Shown: positions 14,756 through 24,192, numbered from the stretch's first letter. The stretch is DNA of 44,242 nt from Candidatus Termititenax aidoneus (GCA_003864455.1 BGZN01000009.1:1-44242); one strand, 5' to 3'. Numbers and translations are program-made. Notes: generated by a model from the letters alone, not told the origin.

Positions 14756-15589
14756 ATGTTAAAAAAATTATGCGCCGTTTTGAGTGTTTTATTTTTATTA
14801 ACCGGCTGCGACACGTCGCCGCGTAAAATAATTCTCGCGTCCATGGATAATTATCCGGAAATTTTGCGGCAAAAATACGCTTTGCAGGAACGCGGAATAT
14901 ACGACGTGATTTTATCCGACCTGACTATAACCTGGGACACGCCGGCTGAAAAATTGGCGGACAATCGCCGTGTGTTTCGGGAGTTCAATAAACAGCAGCT
15001 TTATCCGCACTGGCAAATCGACCTGACGGAAACGCTGCCCAAATGGGACTCCGCTAACTGGGTTGCCGTCAACACTGCGCTGTACAATATAGTCAGCGAG
15101 GCTAAACACGCCGGAGTCAAAGGCCTCGTCATCAACACCGCCGCCGGCCGGCTCTGGAATCCGTTGTACAATCCGCGCTACAACAATATTTCGGACAGTC
15201 TGGCCGAGCAAATCATTTACCAGCGCGGACGCGATCTTATGCAAGTTATCGAAAACGTTTATCCGCAAATTGAGATCGCCGTGTATCCGGTCGGCGCTTT
15301 TGAACGCAGCACCGCCAATTACACTTACTGGCATCATTTCGTCAACGGCCTGGCCAGCATACAACGGCAGCAGCCGGTCAAACTGATTTTTAACAGTCAA
15401 AATTTTTATGGCCGTTTCGTCAATACGCCCAACGCGCCGCCGGCCATGCTTGACGCGGCGGATCTGCCGCTAGTGCCGTTGTACAAAATTCCGGAGCGTT
15501 CCGGCGCTGAAGAAATTCTCGCCAATATTCAAACGCTGTACGAAAATTATCCGCAGATTATTATACGTGCGCAGTATTCCGCTTTGTAA
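14756..15589 (+). CDS. Predicted lipoprotein of unknown function
   Basis: 277 aa from ATG 14756. The signal peptide MLKKLCAVLSVLFLLTGC ends in a lipobox with Cys18, predicting a membrane lipoprotein. The mature part has alternating strands and helices, with DNYPEILRQKYALQERGIYDVILSDLTI, several Trp residues and an HHFVNGLASIQ segment. I do not recognise a family; a TIM-barrel-like glycosidase-related fold is only a guess from pattern. A TATAAT box (14740-14745) sits 10 nt before ATG with no Shine-Dalgarno. It is followed by a second lipoprotein gene. Confidence 0.8.
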   Translation: MLKKLCAVLSVLFLLTGCDTSPRKIILASMDNYPEILRQKYALQERGIYDVILSDLTITWDTPAEKLADNRRVFREFNKQQLYPHWQIDLTETLPKWDSANWVAVNTALYNIVSEAKHAGVKGLVINTAAGRLWNPLYNPRYNNISDSLAEQIIYQRGRDLMQVIENVYPQIEIAVYPVGAFERSTANYTYWHHFVNGLASIQRQQPVKLIFNSQNFYGRFVNTPNAPPAMLDAADLPLVPLYKIPERSGAEEILANIQTLYENYPQIIIRAQYSAL

Positions 15590-15601
15590 TATAATTCAGC
15601 C

Positions 15602-15934
15602 ATGCGCAAATCTTTAATCATTTTATTACTGCTGTTCTGCGGCTGCTCGGCCGGCACCAAACTTGGGCACTGGTATTTGGTCGCTTACGATAATTCGCCT
15701 TACGTCGCGGAAGAAGGCGACAAAAGCCTCAAGAAGCTGCAGCAAAACACGCCGGTGCGTTTGATCAAAAATGAAACCGTCGCGGAAACGTTGTTTCTGC
15801 TGCCCTGGCGTGTGCTGAAATTGATGGTCACTATCGAACCGCGCGGCAATTGGCTGGTCGAAGACCAAGCCGGCAACCGCGGCTACATGTGGGACAGCGA
15901 TCTTAAATACGCCGAGGATCAGAAAAAATATTAA
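15602..15934 (+). CDS. Small predicted lipoprotein
   Basis: 110 aa. Signal MRKSLIILLLLFCGC with lipobox Cys15. The mature part has a possible SH3-like composition (NTPVRLIKNETVAETLF, PRGNWLVEDQAGNRGYMWDSDLKY), i.e. short strands ending in a G-Y-M-W-x-S motif often seen in SH3b domains; that assignment is tentative. TATAAT (15590-15595) lies 6 nt before ATG, again without Shine-Dalgarno, so it may be transcribed separately from the lipoprotein gene upstream. Confidence 0.78.
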   Translation: MRKSLIILLLLFCGCSAGTKLGHWYLVAYDNSPYVAEEGDKSLKKLQQNTPVRLIKNETVAETLFLLPWRVLKLMVTIEPRGNWLVEDQAGNRGYMWDSDLKYAEDQKKY

Positions 15935-15943
15935 CTTCCTAGT

Positions 15944-16501
15944 TCATTTCCGCGCAGGCGGCTGAAACCCAAATTTTTTATTTTTCTGTTTATCCTCTTC
16001 ATAGCTCAGTCTTTTATTGATAGTCATGTCATTTTGCAATAATAATTTTATTGCATCAAACACGTTTTTAAATTTAACGTCATATTTTCTCTCCAACACG
16101 TCCAGTCGGTCTTGTAAATCTCTGTGGCTCAAAAGCATTTTTCTCAGATAATAAAAAGTGCGCATAATTTGAATATTGACACTTATTGCTTTTTTGCTGC
16201 TCAAAACACTGGATAACATTGCCACACCCTGCTCTGTAAAAGCGTAGGGCAAATATCCGCCAAAATATTTTTTCGATGGTATCACATTTTGTGATACCAT
16301 GTTTTTAACCTCCCGATCGGAAAGTCTGAACATAAAATCTTCAGGAAATCTTATTCTATTTCTTTTAACTTGCTGACGCAAAGCTATTGGCTTTACTTCA
16401 TATAACAAAGCCAGATCTTTATCCAGAATGACTTTTTCTCCTCTAAGTATTAGTATTCTGCTGCTAATTGTATCTACAGAAATCAAATTATTAGTTGCCA
16501 T
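15944..16501 (-). CDS. ORF6N-domain (KilA-N/ORF6N family) DNA-binding protein
   Basis: 185 aa. Residues 8-100 match the ORF6N domain (SSRILILRGEKVILDKDLALLYEVKPIALRQQVKRN, FPEDFMFRLS, YLPYAFTEQGVAMLSSVL). The C-terminal part is helical with a coiled-coil-like DLQDRLDVLERKYD. ORF6N proteins are widespread in phages and bacterial accessory regions and are thought to bind DNA. A clear AAAGGAG site precedes ATG, as in other accessory genes here. Confidence 0.9.
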   Translation of the reverse strand: MATNNLISVDTISSRILILRGEKVILDKDLALLYEVKPIALRQQVKRNRIRFPEDFMFRLSDREVKNMVSQNVIPSKKYFGGYLPYAFTEQGVAMLSSVLSSKKAISVNIQIMRTFYYLRKMLLSHRDLQDRLDVLERKYDVKFKNVFDAIKLLLQNDMTINKRLSYEEDKQKNKKFGFQPPARK

Positions 16502-16528
16502 TTTAATTTATTCTCCTTTAATTTTTTT

Positions 16529-17434
16529 TTAAAAATCCAAGCCCGTATAACTGAACAATGGCCGGAAAAAACTCCAGGCCACCAGCGCAATAATGCCGCC
16601 GGTAAATAAAAGCAAAGCCGGCTCAAAATAAAAAATAATTTTGTTGATCTTATTTTGATAATCTTGCTTAAAATTTTTCAGCAAATAAGCCAGGCCGCGT
16701 GAATAATTGACTCCGCCGCCGATGGTCAGGAGTTTTAATTCCTGCGGCTGGAATAATTCGGCGCGGGAAAGGGACTCGCCCACCGGCAAACCTTTGGCCA
16801 GATAAAAATAAACGCGGTTCAAAGCGGACGGCGGCGCGCAGCGCAAATACTCGCTCAAAAAATTGGCCAGCGGAATTCCAGCCCGGTCGGTGATCGCCAG
16901 CAAGTTGAGCGTTTGAATAGACTCCAAAGTCTGGCGCAGGCCGGTTTTTTCCAGCAGACGCGCATAAATAAATTTGCCGTTCAGCAAAAGCAAAACCAAT
17001 CCGCCGAGAAACGCCCATTGCCAAAACGCGGAACTGGCCTGGCCGCCCAGCTCGACCAGCAGGCCATTAAATAAGGGCAGCAGAAAAAAGACAAAAGCCA
17101 GCAGCATCAGCAGCGTGAAACCAAGTGTCAGCAAGGGATACGCGGCTTTTTGGCGCAGCGTGTTTTGAAAAGCCATTCTGTCGCGGTAATGTTCGAGCGC
17201 CAGCGCGACAAAATCACGCAGCCGGCCGTTCAACTCCGCCGCGCGCAAAACTAAAAGCAGCTCCGGCTCCAACTCCCAGACGGCGCTCCAGGGCTGGCCG
17301 CGCTGCAAACGCTGGCGGTATTTTCGCCCCAGCTCGCCGGTCAGCAAATCCAAAATCTCACTCTGACTGTAACCGCAGTCTAGCAGCGCGTCGAGCTCTT
17401 CCAGCAGCTCCAGATTTTTTTGCGTATTATTCAT
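16529..17434 (-). CDS. Type II secretion system F / PilC-like inner-membrane protein
   Basis: 301 aa from ATG 17434, which overlaps the comM stop by 4 bp (an ATG 12 bp upstream is also possible). Two T2SSF domains are recognisable, each with membrane segments: about 110-130 (LTLGFTLLMLLAFVFFLLPLF), a second near 140-160, and one near the C-terminus (PALLLFTGGIIALVAWSFF). It is shorter than typical GspF/PilC (about 400 aa), lacking part of the N-terminal cytoplasmic domain. It would form the inner-membrane platform for pilus or pseudopilus assembly, matching the pseudopilin gene at 14253. Confidence 0.85.
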   Translation of the reverse strand: MNNTQKNLELLEELDALLDCGYSQSEILDLLTGELGRKYRQRLQRGQPWSAVWELEPELLLVLRAAELNGRLRDFVALALEHYRDRMAFQNTLRQKAAYPLLTLGFTLLMLLAFVFFLLPLFNGLLVELGGQASSAFWQWAFLGGLVLLLLNGKFIYARLLEKTGLRQTLESIQTLNLLAITDRAGIPLANFLSEYLRCAPPSALNRVYFYLAKGLPVGESLSRAELFQPQELKLLTIGGGVNYSRGLAYLLKNFKQDYQNKINKIIFYFEPALLLFTGGIIALVAWSFFRPLFSYTGLDF

Positions 17435-18954
17435 GGCCGTGTCCAATCGTGCATTTTGTACTGCAAAGCTTCCGCCGCGTGTTCTTCCAGAATTTCCGGC
17501 GAGCCGCTCAAATCAGCTATAGTCCGCGCAATTTTCAGCAGACGGTCGTAGGCGCGCGCGGAAAAACCAAGCTTTTCGGCGGCCGTAAATAATAATTGCC
17601 GCGCGCCCGTTGTCAGCGCGGCAAATTTTTTGAGCTCGGCCGCGCCCATGCCGGCGTTGACATACAGACCGGCTCTGCCGGCAAAACGCCGCGCCTGCCT
17701 GTCCCGCGCCGCGCTTACTCTTTGCCGGATCACGGCCGAGGTTTCGCCGCCGGATTTGGTGTTCAATTCTTCCGCACTCAAAGACGGCACTTCGACAAAA
17801 ATATCAATCCTGTCCAAAATCGGTCCGGACAATTTTTTCCAGTACTTGGCGGTTTGTGACGGCGTGCAAACGCATTCTTTCCGCCGGTCCATAGCATAAC
17901 CGCAAGGACAGGGATTCATCGCCGCCGCGAGAATGAAACGCGCCGGATAGGTCAGCGCGGCCAGCGCGCGGGAAATAGTGATCTCGCCGTCCTCCAGCGG
18001 CTGGCGCAACGCCTCCAAAACACCACGGTCAAATTCCGGAAACTCGTCCATAAACAAAACACCCAGATGCGCCAGCGAAATTTCTCCAGGCCTGGGAATC
18101 CGTCCACCGCCGACAATACCAACGCCGCTAGTTGTATGATGCGGCGCTCGAAACTGGCGGCGGCGGATCAGACCGCGGCGCAATAAACCGGCCACGCTGT
18201 AAATCTTGGAAACTTCTATGGATTCCGCATAGGTCAAATCCGGCAAAATAGTCGGCAGGCGTCTGGCCAGCATAGTCTTGCCGCAGCCCGGTGAACCAAT
18301 TAAAAGCACATTATGTCCGCCGGCCGCCGCGATTTCCAGAGCGCGCTTGGCCAGATACTGGCCTTTGACCTCCGCAAAATCTCCGGCCAATTTTTGCTCC
18401 GCGCCGGAATAAACCGGCGGCTGATACGGCGCGGCTTTTTTGTCCCTGCGCAAATAAGCCAGCGCTTCCGCCAGGTCGCGCACCGGTAATACATTTAAAT
18501 CTTTGACCAGCGCCGCTTCTTCCGCATTGTCCGGCGCCACGACAATTTCTTTCAGGCCGTTTTTCACCGCCTCAAGAGCCATAGTCAGCACGCCACGCAC
18601 CGGCCGGATCGCGCCGTTTAGAGAAAGTTCGCCCAGAAAAATTTTATCCGCCAGCGCGGCCGCGTCAAATAAGCCGGCATTGGCCATCATGCCGACGGCT
18701 ATCGGCAGGTCAAAAGCCGGCCCCTCTTTGCGCAACGCCGCCGGCGCCAGATTGATCGTGTATTTGCAAAAAAAATCGACCGCCAGGCCGGAATTGCGCA
18801 GCGCGGACTCGATGCGCTCTTTGCTCTCCCTGACGGCCGTATCAGGCAGACCCACTATAATGTGTTGCGCCAGACCGCCGCGCGTGTCCACTTCCACGCG
18901 GATCAAATTTGCTTCCAGGCCCAGCGCCGCCGCTGAATTTACTGTAGTCAGCAT
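17431..18954 (-). CDS. comM: YifB/ComM-family Mg-chelatase-like AAA+ ATPase
   Basis: 507 aa from ATG 18954 (MLTTVNSAAALGLEA, the usual ComM start; a start 12 codons upstream is less likely). It has an N-terminal Lon-protease-like fold (VEVDTRGGLAQHIIVGLPDTAVRESKERI), Walker A GSPGCGKTMLARRLPTILP, the Walker B region VLFMDEFPEF and a C-terminal Mg-chelatase domain with CPCGY. ComM is a helicase that promotes branch migration during natural transformation. It is followed by the pilus-type gspF gene, a link with DNA uptake that is inferred. Confidence 0.94.
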   Translation of the reverse strand: MLTTVNSAAALGLEANLIRVEVDTRGGLAQHIIVGLPDTAVRESKERIESALRNSGLAVDFFCKYTINLAPAALRKEGPAFDLPIAVGMMANAGLFDAAALADKIFLGELSLNGAIRPVRGVLTMALEAVKNGLKEIVVAPDNAEEAALVKDLNVLPVRDLAEALAYLRRDKKAAPYQPPVYSGAEQKLAGDFAEVKGQYLAKRALEIAAAGGHNVLLIGSPGCGKTMLARRLPTILPDLTYAESIEVSKIYSVAGLLRRGLIRRRQFRAPHHTTSGVGIVGGGRIPRPGEISLAHLGVLFMDEFPEFDRGVLEALRQPLEDGEITISRALAALTYPARFILAAAMNPCPCGYAMDRRKECVCTPSQTAKYWKKLSGPILDRIDIFVEVPSLSAEELNTKSGGETSAVIRQRVSAARDRQARRFAGRAGLYVNAGMGAAELKKFAALTTGARQLLFTAAEKLGFSARAYDRLLKIARTIADLSGSPEILEEHAAEALQYKMHDWTRP

Positions 18955-19074
18955 ATTTAGAAAAAATGCAACTTTTATGCCAGTTGGCAAAAATCCTGGG
19001 AATTTTTACAAAAATCACAAATATGTAATTGTTACAAAGTTGAATTTCGCCAGTTTTTGCCGGAAAATAGCGGT

Positions 19075-19818
19075 ATGGCTCTGTTGCAAGCGTTCGCCGC
19101 AAGTTTTTTAGTCAGTCTGGCGTCTTTTGCCGGCGCGCTAGCCTTACTGGTTCAGGAAAAAATCCTGCAAAAAATTTTGCTGATCCTGGTGGCTTTCAGC
19201 GCCGGCTCGCTGATCGGCAACGCTTTTCTGCACCTAATCCCCGAAGCTCTGCTGACCTTAAACGAACATTCTCCGGTTTTTTTCTCTGTACTGGCCGGTT
19301 TTACTTTTTTCTTCCTGCTGGAAAAATGTCTGTACTGGCGGCACTGCCACCAGGAGCATTGCACGGTGCACAGTTTTTCGTATCTCAATCTTATCGGCGA
19401 CGCGGCGCACAATTTTATCGACGGGCTGATTATCGGCGGCAGTTTTTTGGTCAGTCCGGCCGCTGGCTGGATCACCACACTGACGGTTATGACTCACGAG
19501 ATACCGCAGGAGCTGGGAGATTTCGGCGTGCTGCTTTACGGCGGCTTGAGCAAATATCAGGCGCTCGCTTACAATTTCTGTTCCGCTTTGACCGCTGTGC
19601 TCGGCACGGTTTGCGGATTTTTCTTCGCCAGGCAGTCCGGAATTTTCACCGGCGTGCTGCTGGCCTTTACCGCCGGCGGTTTTATTTACATAGCCAGCAG
19701 CGACTTGCTTCCCGAGCTGCATGAAGTCCGAGAGCAAAAACAAGCGCTGCTGAGTTTCTTGGTTTTTATTTTAGGTTTGGCATTCATGTATGTGCTGACG
19801 TTTTTGCCGGAGGGTTAA
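19075..19818 (+). CDS. ZIP-family metal transporter
   Basis: 247 aa from ATG 19075, the start that leaves the first membrane helix intact. About eight hydrophobic helices are present; conserved ZIP motifs are HLIPEALL in an early helix, HNFIDGLIIGGSF and HEIPQELGDFGVLL, whose His and Glu form the metal site. A His-rich loop RHCHQEHCTVH lies between helices 3 and 4. It probably imports zinc or iron into the cytoplasm. It is divergent from comM and convergent with the DUF4130 gene. Confidence 0.93.
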   Translation: MALLQAFAASFLVSLASFAGALALLVQEKILQKILLILVAFSAGSLIGNAFLHLIPEALLTLNEHSPVFFSVLAGFTFFFLLEKCLYWRHCHQEHCTVHSFSYLNLIGDAAHNFIDGLIIGGSFLVSPAAGWITTLTVMTHEIPQELGDFGVLLYGGLSKYQALAYNFCSALTAVLGTVCGFFFARQSGIFTGVLLAFTAGGFIYIASSDLLPELHEVREQKQALLSFLVFILGLAFMYVLTFLPEG

Positions 19819-19834
19819 TACATTGAGTAAATTT

Positions 19835-20563
19835 TTAATTTTTCTCCACTAAATATTTCCAGTAGCGTTTCGGCATGAACTGTCTTTGCAGCCGGGGATT
19901 TTTTCTTTCTTGAATCGCCACCGCATGCCAAAAAGTTTTCCACAATTCCTGATAGCGGCTTTCCTGCGCGGCGTATTTGTCCCGCACATTTTGAATGTGC
20001 GCCGCGGAAAACAGATCGAGCCGGTGGTCTTGATAGACTAGCGCCAAACCGCGCCGCGCATCGTGGATCATCCAGTTTTGGGCGCTGAAGCGCGCGCGGC
20101 AATGTCCGGCGAGCAAAGGCAGAACGCAGTGTTCCGGCTCGCAGGCCGCATAAAAACTCCCGTCGCTCAATTCCTGAAAACGCAGCAGGCCTTTGAGCCG
20201 CTCCGCTTCGCGCGCGACCCGGCGCAGACATTCCAGCGCGGACGCCACGTCCGGATCGGCGTAATTGCCGTCCACGTTGCGCCCTGCGGACAGTGTTTTG
20301 CGCACATAATTAAAAATGATCTTTTCTTTGGCCGGCACGCTGGAGAGAAAACAGTATTGCACATTGCGGAAAATTTCCAGCGCCTGCAATTTAGCCGACA
20401 CTCTGGCCGCTTTAGCCGGATCACTCGTTATAAACCGGACTTCATCGAACAGGCTTTTTTGATAATTTTCCGCCGCCGCAATTTCCGGCGTGATTTTTAG
20501 GCGGTAAGCTTCAAAAATCGCGGTGAGCAAACCCTCAAAACTATTCTCATAAATGAACAGCAT
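19835..20563 (-). CDS. DUF4130/TIGR03915-type putative DNA repair protein
   Basis: 242 aa with the typical start LFIYENSFEGLLTAIFEAY and the C-terminal segment WKTFWHAVAIQERKNPRLQRQFMPKRYWKYLVE. The family is nearly always beside a radical SAM protein with an HhH domain, as here (20580-21836, 16 bp upstream). The pair is annotated as a putative DNA modification or repair system; the exact reaction is not established. Confidence 0.92.
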   Translation of the reverse strand: MLFIYENSFEGLLTAIFEAYRLKITPEIAAAENYQKSLFDEVRFITSDPAKAARVSAKLQALEIFRNVQYCFLSSVPAKEKIIFNYVRKTLSAGRNVDGNYADPDVASALECLRRVAREAERLKGLLRFQELSDGSFYAACEPEHCVLPLLAGHCRARFSAQNWMIHDARRGLALVYQDHRLDLFSAAHIQNVRDKYAAQESRYQELWKTFWHAVAIQERKNPRLQRQFMPKRYWKYLVEKN

Positions 20564-20579
20564 TTATTGCACAAAATAA

Positions 20580-21836
20580 TCAGGCGGCAAATAAAGCCAA
20601 CTGTTCCTGACCGGGCAGTAATTTTTGTTTTTGTTCAGTTGAGAAAAATCTGTACAAAGCTGCCGGCGAAGAGCGTACCGCAACGTCCGGCAAATGTCCG
20701 CCGCAGGTAACAAAATATTTGGCGCGCTTCCAGACCACGCCGATCCTTTGCAGGGCTTTAGCGTCCAGCGAGTGAAAACGCCGCGTCTGCACAATGCGTT
20801 TGGCGGAACGCACGCCGATACCCGGAATACGCAAAAGTTCCGCATATTTTGCCTTATTTATCTCCACCGGAAAAAGCTCCGGATGCCGCAAAGCCCAGGC
20901 GGTTTTCGGATCGACAAATTCATCGAGATCGGGATATTCCGGCGACAATATTTCCGCGGCGGAAAATTTATAAAAACGCAGCAGCCAATCCGCCTGATAT
21001 AAGCGGTGCTCGCGCAGGCGGACGCTTCGACTCCGCTCAGCGTCCATTGCCGGATCGCCAAGCAAAGCCGGCAGTCTTTGATCAGAATTTACCGGCACAT
21101 AGCCGGAATAATACACGCGGCTCAAATTATTGGCCTGATACAAATGCTCGGCCAGGCTGACGATTTGCAAATCGCGCTCCGGTGTCGCGCCGACGATAAG
21201 CTGCGTGCTTTGTCCGGCCGCCGGCGCAGCCGCGGTGACCGTGTCCATAGTCTGCGCGATAATCTGCGGTTTTTTATCCGGCGCCAGCAATTGCAGGCTC
21301 GGCGCGCTTGGCAACTCGATATTCGTGCTCAATCTATCGGCGTAGCGGCCGGCCAGACTCACTAATTCCGGCGACGCGCCCGGAATAATTTTTAAATGAA
21401 TATAGCCGTAATACTGTTGCTCTTCTCGCAAAGTCCGCGCCACGCGGATCAGCTGCTCCATAGTATGGTCGGGGCTTTGCGCCACGCCGGAACTCAAAAA
21501 CAAGCCTTCTATATAATTGCGTTTATAAAACTGTATCGTCAGGTCGATCAGCTCGGCCGGCGTGAACGCGGCGCGCGGCACGTCGTTGCTGCGGCGATTG
21601 ACACAGTACGCGCAGTCGTAAATACAGTAATTGGTCAGCAGGACTTTGAGCAGGGAAACGCAGCGGCCGTCGTCCGACCAGCTGTGGCAAATGCCGGCGG
21701 ACACTGTCGACCCCAGCCCTTTTTCAGCAAAACGGTTGACATCCCTCGACACCGCTCGGGAAACACCGCAGGACGCGCAGGACACATCGTACCTGGCAGC
21801 GCCGGAAAGAATGGCGATTTTTTCCTGCAAATCCAT
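20580..21836 (-). CDS. Putative DNA modification/repair radical SAM protein
   Basis: 418 aa. The radical SAM cluster motif CIYDCAYCVNRRSN is preceded by a Cys-containing N-terminal region (YDVSCASCGVSR). A helix-hairpin-helix DNA-binding motif appears as LLRIPGIGVRSAKRIVQTRR. Partner of the DUF4130 protein downstream. TATAAT (21843-21848, minus strand) lies 6 nt before ATG with no Shine-Dalgarno, so this gene probably begins a leaderless two-gene transcript. Confidence 0.94.
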   Translation of the reverse strand: MDLQEKIAILSGAARYDVSCASCGVSRAVSRDVNRFAEKGLGSTVSAGICHSWSDDGRCVSLLKVLLTNYCIYDCAYCVNRRSNDVPRAAFTPAELIDLTIQFYKRNYIEGLFLSSGVAQSPDHTMEQLIRVARTLREEQQYYGYIHLKIIPGASPELVSLAGRYADRLSTNIELPSAPSLQLLAPDKKPQIIAQTMDTVTAAAPAAGQSTQLIVGATPERDLQIVSLAEHLYQANNLSRVYYSGYVPVNSDQRLPALLGDPAMDAERSRSVRLREHRLYQADWLLRFYKFSAAEILSPEYPDLDEFVDPKTAWALRHPELFPVEINKAKYAELLRIPGIGVRSAKRIVQTRRFHSLDAKALQRIGVVWKRAKYFVTCGGHLPDVAVRSSPAALYRFFSTEQKQKLLPGQEQLALFAA

Positions 21837-21889
21837 AACAGGATTATACCCTGCGTATCTAGAACAAGCAATAAGTTCTATTTATTGTT

Positions 21890-22678
21890 CTATTTCAGTT
21901 TCAGAGCAGCCCAGCCTTTGTTTTTTTCCACGCGCAGCGGCAGGCCAAAAGTTCTAGAGAGCATTGCGCCGGTCAGGATTTTTTCTTTTTTGCCGTCGGC
22001 AAAAATCCTGCCGTTTTTAAGAATAATGACGCGCGTGATCTCGGGAATTATTTCTTCTAGCAAATGCGTGACTAAAATCACGCTGCGGCCAGTCTGTGCC
22101 AGACGGCGGATATTTTGCAAAAACTGGGCGCGGGCTTGGACGTCCAGCGAAACAGTCGGCTCGTCCAGCACAATAACCTGCGGCTCATTGATCAGCGCGC
22201 GGCCGATCAAAAAACTGCGCAGCTCGCCGCTGGAAAAAGTGTTGACCGTTTTTTTGACTAGCTTGGTCAAGTTAAGTTCGCGTGCAATGCGCAGGGCTGC
22301 TTTTTTTTGCGCGGCGGTGACGCAATGATTTTCGTGTATATCAATGCTGCCAAAAAGCCCTGAGAGAATTATATTTAAGCCCGCGCAGTCCGGATGCTGC
22401 TGATGCTGTTCCTGCAGAGCGCCGGAGATGACAGCCAGTTTGTGGCGCAGGCTAAATAAATCCCAGCGTTCCTGTCCAAAAAGCCGTATCGCCGGCGCGC
22501 GGCGGTACAGCGGATAAATATCGCCCGACAGCATTTTGAGCAGCGTGGATTTGCCGGCGCCGTTGGGACCGAGCACCGCCACCTGTTCGCCGAGACCGAT
22601 GGACAGAGAAATATTTTTGAGAATGGTCTGTCCGCCGCGCCGAATAGAGGCTTTATTCAACTGTAAAAAGGTCATCAT
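21890..22678 (-). CDS. ABC transporter ATP-binding protein
   Basis: 262 aa. It has Walker A LGPNGAGKSTLLKML, signature NTFSSGELRSFLIG, Walker B VIVLDEPTVSLD and the switch histidine in LVTHLLEEI. It resembles stand-alone ModF/YlmA-like ATPases. No permease gene is adjacent, so the transport substrate cannot be assigned; it may instead have a non-transport role. Confidence 0.88.
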   Translation of the reverse strand: MMTFLQLNKASIRRGGQTILKNISLSIGLGEQVAVLGPNGAGKSTLLKMLSGDIYPLYRRAPAIRLFGQERWDLFSLRHKLAVISGALQEQHQQHPDCAGLNIILSGLFGSIDIHENHCVTAAQKKAALRIARELNLTKLVKKTVNTFSSGELRSFLIGRALINEPQVIVLDEPTVSLDVQARAQFLQNIRRLAQTGRSVILVTHLLEEIIPEITRVIILKNGRIFADGKKEKILTGAMLSRTFGLPLRVEKNKGWAALKLK

Positions 22679-22809
22679 CTGATATTAGCATGGACAACAA
22701 AAGATAAGCAGCAGCCCTAAAAAAATGAAACCTTCAGCGCGAGCTTACGATAATATTAAAAGAGCCAAGGCCAGCGCGCTGTCCCTGGAAATCTGAAAAG
22801 GAGGGTTAT

Positions 22810-23583
22810 CTGTTACTGACAAAACAAATATATCAGAAGGAAGTCATTCTCAGTCTGAATAATAAAACCTGGACTTTGAGGCTGACGCCGCTGCAACAGA
22901 AAAGCACGCTCAAGCAGTTTCAAAATTTCTGGCATTTCGCCGATAAAAAGGAAAAGCCGCGGCTGCTCAATAACAAACCGCCTTTTTTGCGGGAAATTTT
23001 CAGCCCGCATTTGACGGCTTTTACGATGAAGAATATGCCCGTAGATTTACAGAATTTTCTCTCCGCTGTCAAAACTCCGTATCCGGAATATTCTAATTAT
23101 TTTGAGTTTACCCGGAATAATGCGGATATATTTGTTTTCTGCAGAAACATCTACGATAAACTGCGCCAGCGTCAGATGGCCGGCCTGGTGGGAACGGCTT
23201 ATTTTGATGAGTTTTATTTTCCGCGGCAAAGAGTTATTTTTATGAATTCTTACTATAATTACAATCTGTCTTGCTCTTTGGGGGCGCTTTATTTTTACGC
23301 CTCTTTTGTCGTCCATGAAGCGCGTCATAAATTAGACCAGAACTTGTCGCGCATCGGCAAATTAGATAAATTTTTCACGACGTATTTAGAGCCGTTAGAG
23401 CGGCGCGCCAATATTGAGCAATTACGGTTTGCCATCACCGCAGAAAAAGTGTTTCCTGATTTAAGCCATGATCCGATAGCGCACGATTTGCGCTATCTGG
23501 ATATAATGCCGGAGATTGAGAAATATAACCAATCCCTGCATTTGGAGAAAGATAATGTGGAACTGGAATATTTGCAGAGTTAA
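22810..23583 (+). CDS. Uncharacterised protein with an HExxH zinc-protease-like motif
   Basis: About 257 aa if translation starts at CTG 22810, suggested by AAAAGGAGGG ending 5 nt upstream; the first in-frame TTG is at 22876, too far from this ribosome site, and no ATG occurs early. The central part YFYASFVVHEARHKLDQ contains HEARH, matching HExxH of zincin metalloproteases, followed by LEPLERRANIEQL, where a Glu could be the third ligand. No signal peptide is seen. A 23-codon open frame (22725-22796) ends right at the ribosome site and could couple translation. The family is not recognised. Confidence 0.65.
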   Translation: MLLTKQIYQKEVILSLNNKTWTLRLTPLQQKSTLKQFQNFWHFADKKEKPRLLNNKPPFLREIFSPHLTAFTMKNMPVDLQNFLSAVKTPYPEYSNYFEFTRNNADIFVFCRNIYDKLRQRQMAGLVGTAYFDEFYFPRQRVIFMNSYYNYNLSCSLGALYFYASFVVHEARHKLDQNLSRIGKLDKFFTTYLEPLERRANIEQLRFAITAEKVFPDLSHDPIAHDLRYLDIMPEIEKYNQSLHLEKDNVELEYLQS

Positions 23584-23590
23584 TCGCTGC

Positions 23591-23619
23591 TTGACACTAA
23601 TTTTAAATGTTACTAGAAT
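23591..23619 (+). promoter_or_regulatory. Promoter of the XRE-cupin gene
   Basis: TTGACA (23591-23596), 17-bp spacer, TAGAAT (23614-23619), then AAGGAG 7 nt before ATG 23650. A consensus promoter with a normal leader. Confidence 0.75.
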
Positions 23620-23649
23620 GAAAAAAATATAAGCCCCAAGGAGTTTGTT

Positions 23650-24192
23650 ATGGAACTAGGCAAAAAAATCCGCGAAACCAGAGAACAGAAAGGCATCACC
23701 CTGCGCAAGCTGGCCAAAGACATTGGCGTGTCGCCCAGTTTTATTTCACAGGTCGAGCAGAGCAAGGCGCAGCCGTCGGTGGATTCGCTGACGCAAATCG
23801 CCAAAACGCTCGGCGTGAGTAGTTCGTATTTGCTGGGCGAGGACGACACGGGCATCAGCCTGCTGACTTCCGCCACGCCGTCGATCAAAAACAGATTTGC
23901 GCTGGAGAAATTAAATGCCGTGCAGGTCAAGCGCCTGCTGCCTGACAACATCAACAATAATATTGAACCGGCACTGCTGGTTCTCGAACCGGGCGTTGGT
24001 TCGGAAGAAATTACCGGACAGAACAGCGGCGAAGAATTTTTGCTGCTGCTCGACGGGCAGCTCGACATCAAAGTCAACGAAAACACTTATACGATCCCCA
24101 ACGGCCAGACTTTTTATTTTCCGGCCAATTCGGTGTACAGTTTTAAGAACAACACCAGTGAAGCGGCCAAGGTGCTATGGATAAAGGCGTAA
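23650..24192 (+). CDS. XRE-family regulator with C-terminal cupin domain
   Basis: 180 aa. Residues 1-60 form an XRE helix-turn-helix (GKKIRETREQKGITLRKLAKDIGVSPSFISQVEQ). Residues about 105-178 are a cupin_2 domain (LEPGVGSEE, GEEFLLLLDGQLDI, PNGQTFYFPANSVYSF). Such regulators sense a small ligand and control metabolic or stress genes. Its stop lies 16 bp inside the next gene, a putative barrel protein, so the two are co-transcribed. Confidence 0.94.
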   Translation: MELGKKIRETREQKGITLRKLAKDIGVSPSFISQVEQSKAQPSVDSLTQIAKTLGVSSSYLLGEDDTGISLLTSATPSIKNRFALEKLNAVQVKRLLPDNINNNIEPALLVLEPGVGSEEITGQNSGEEFLLLLDGQLDIKVNENTYTIPNGQTFYFPANSVYSFKNNTSEAAKVLWIKA

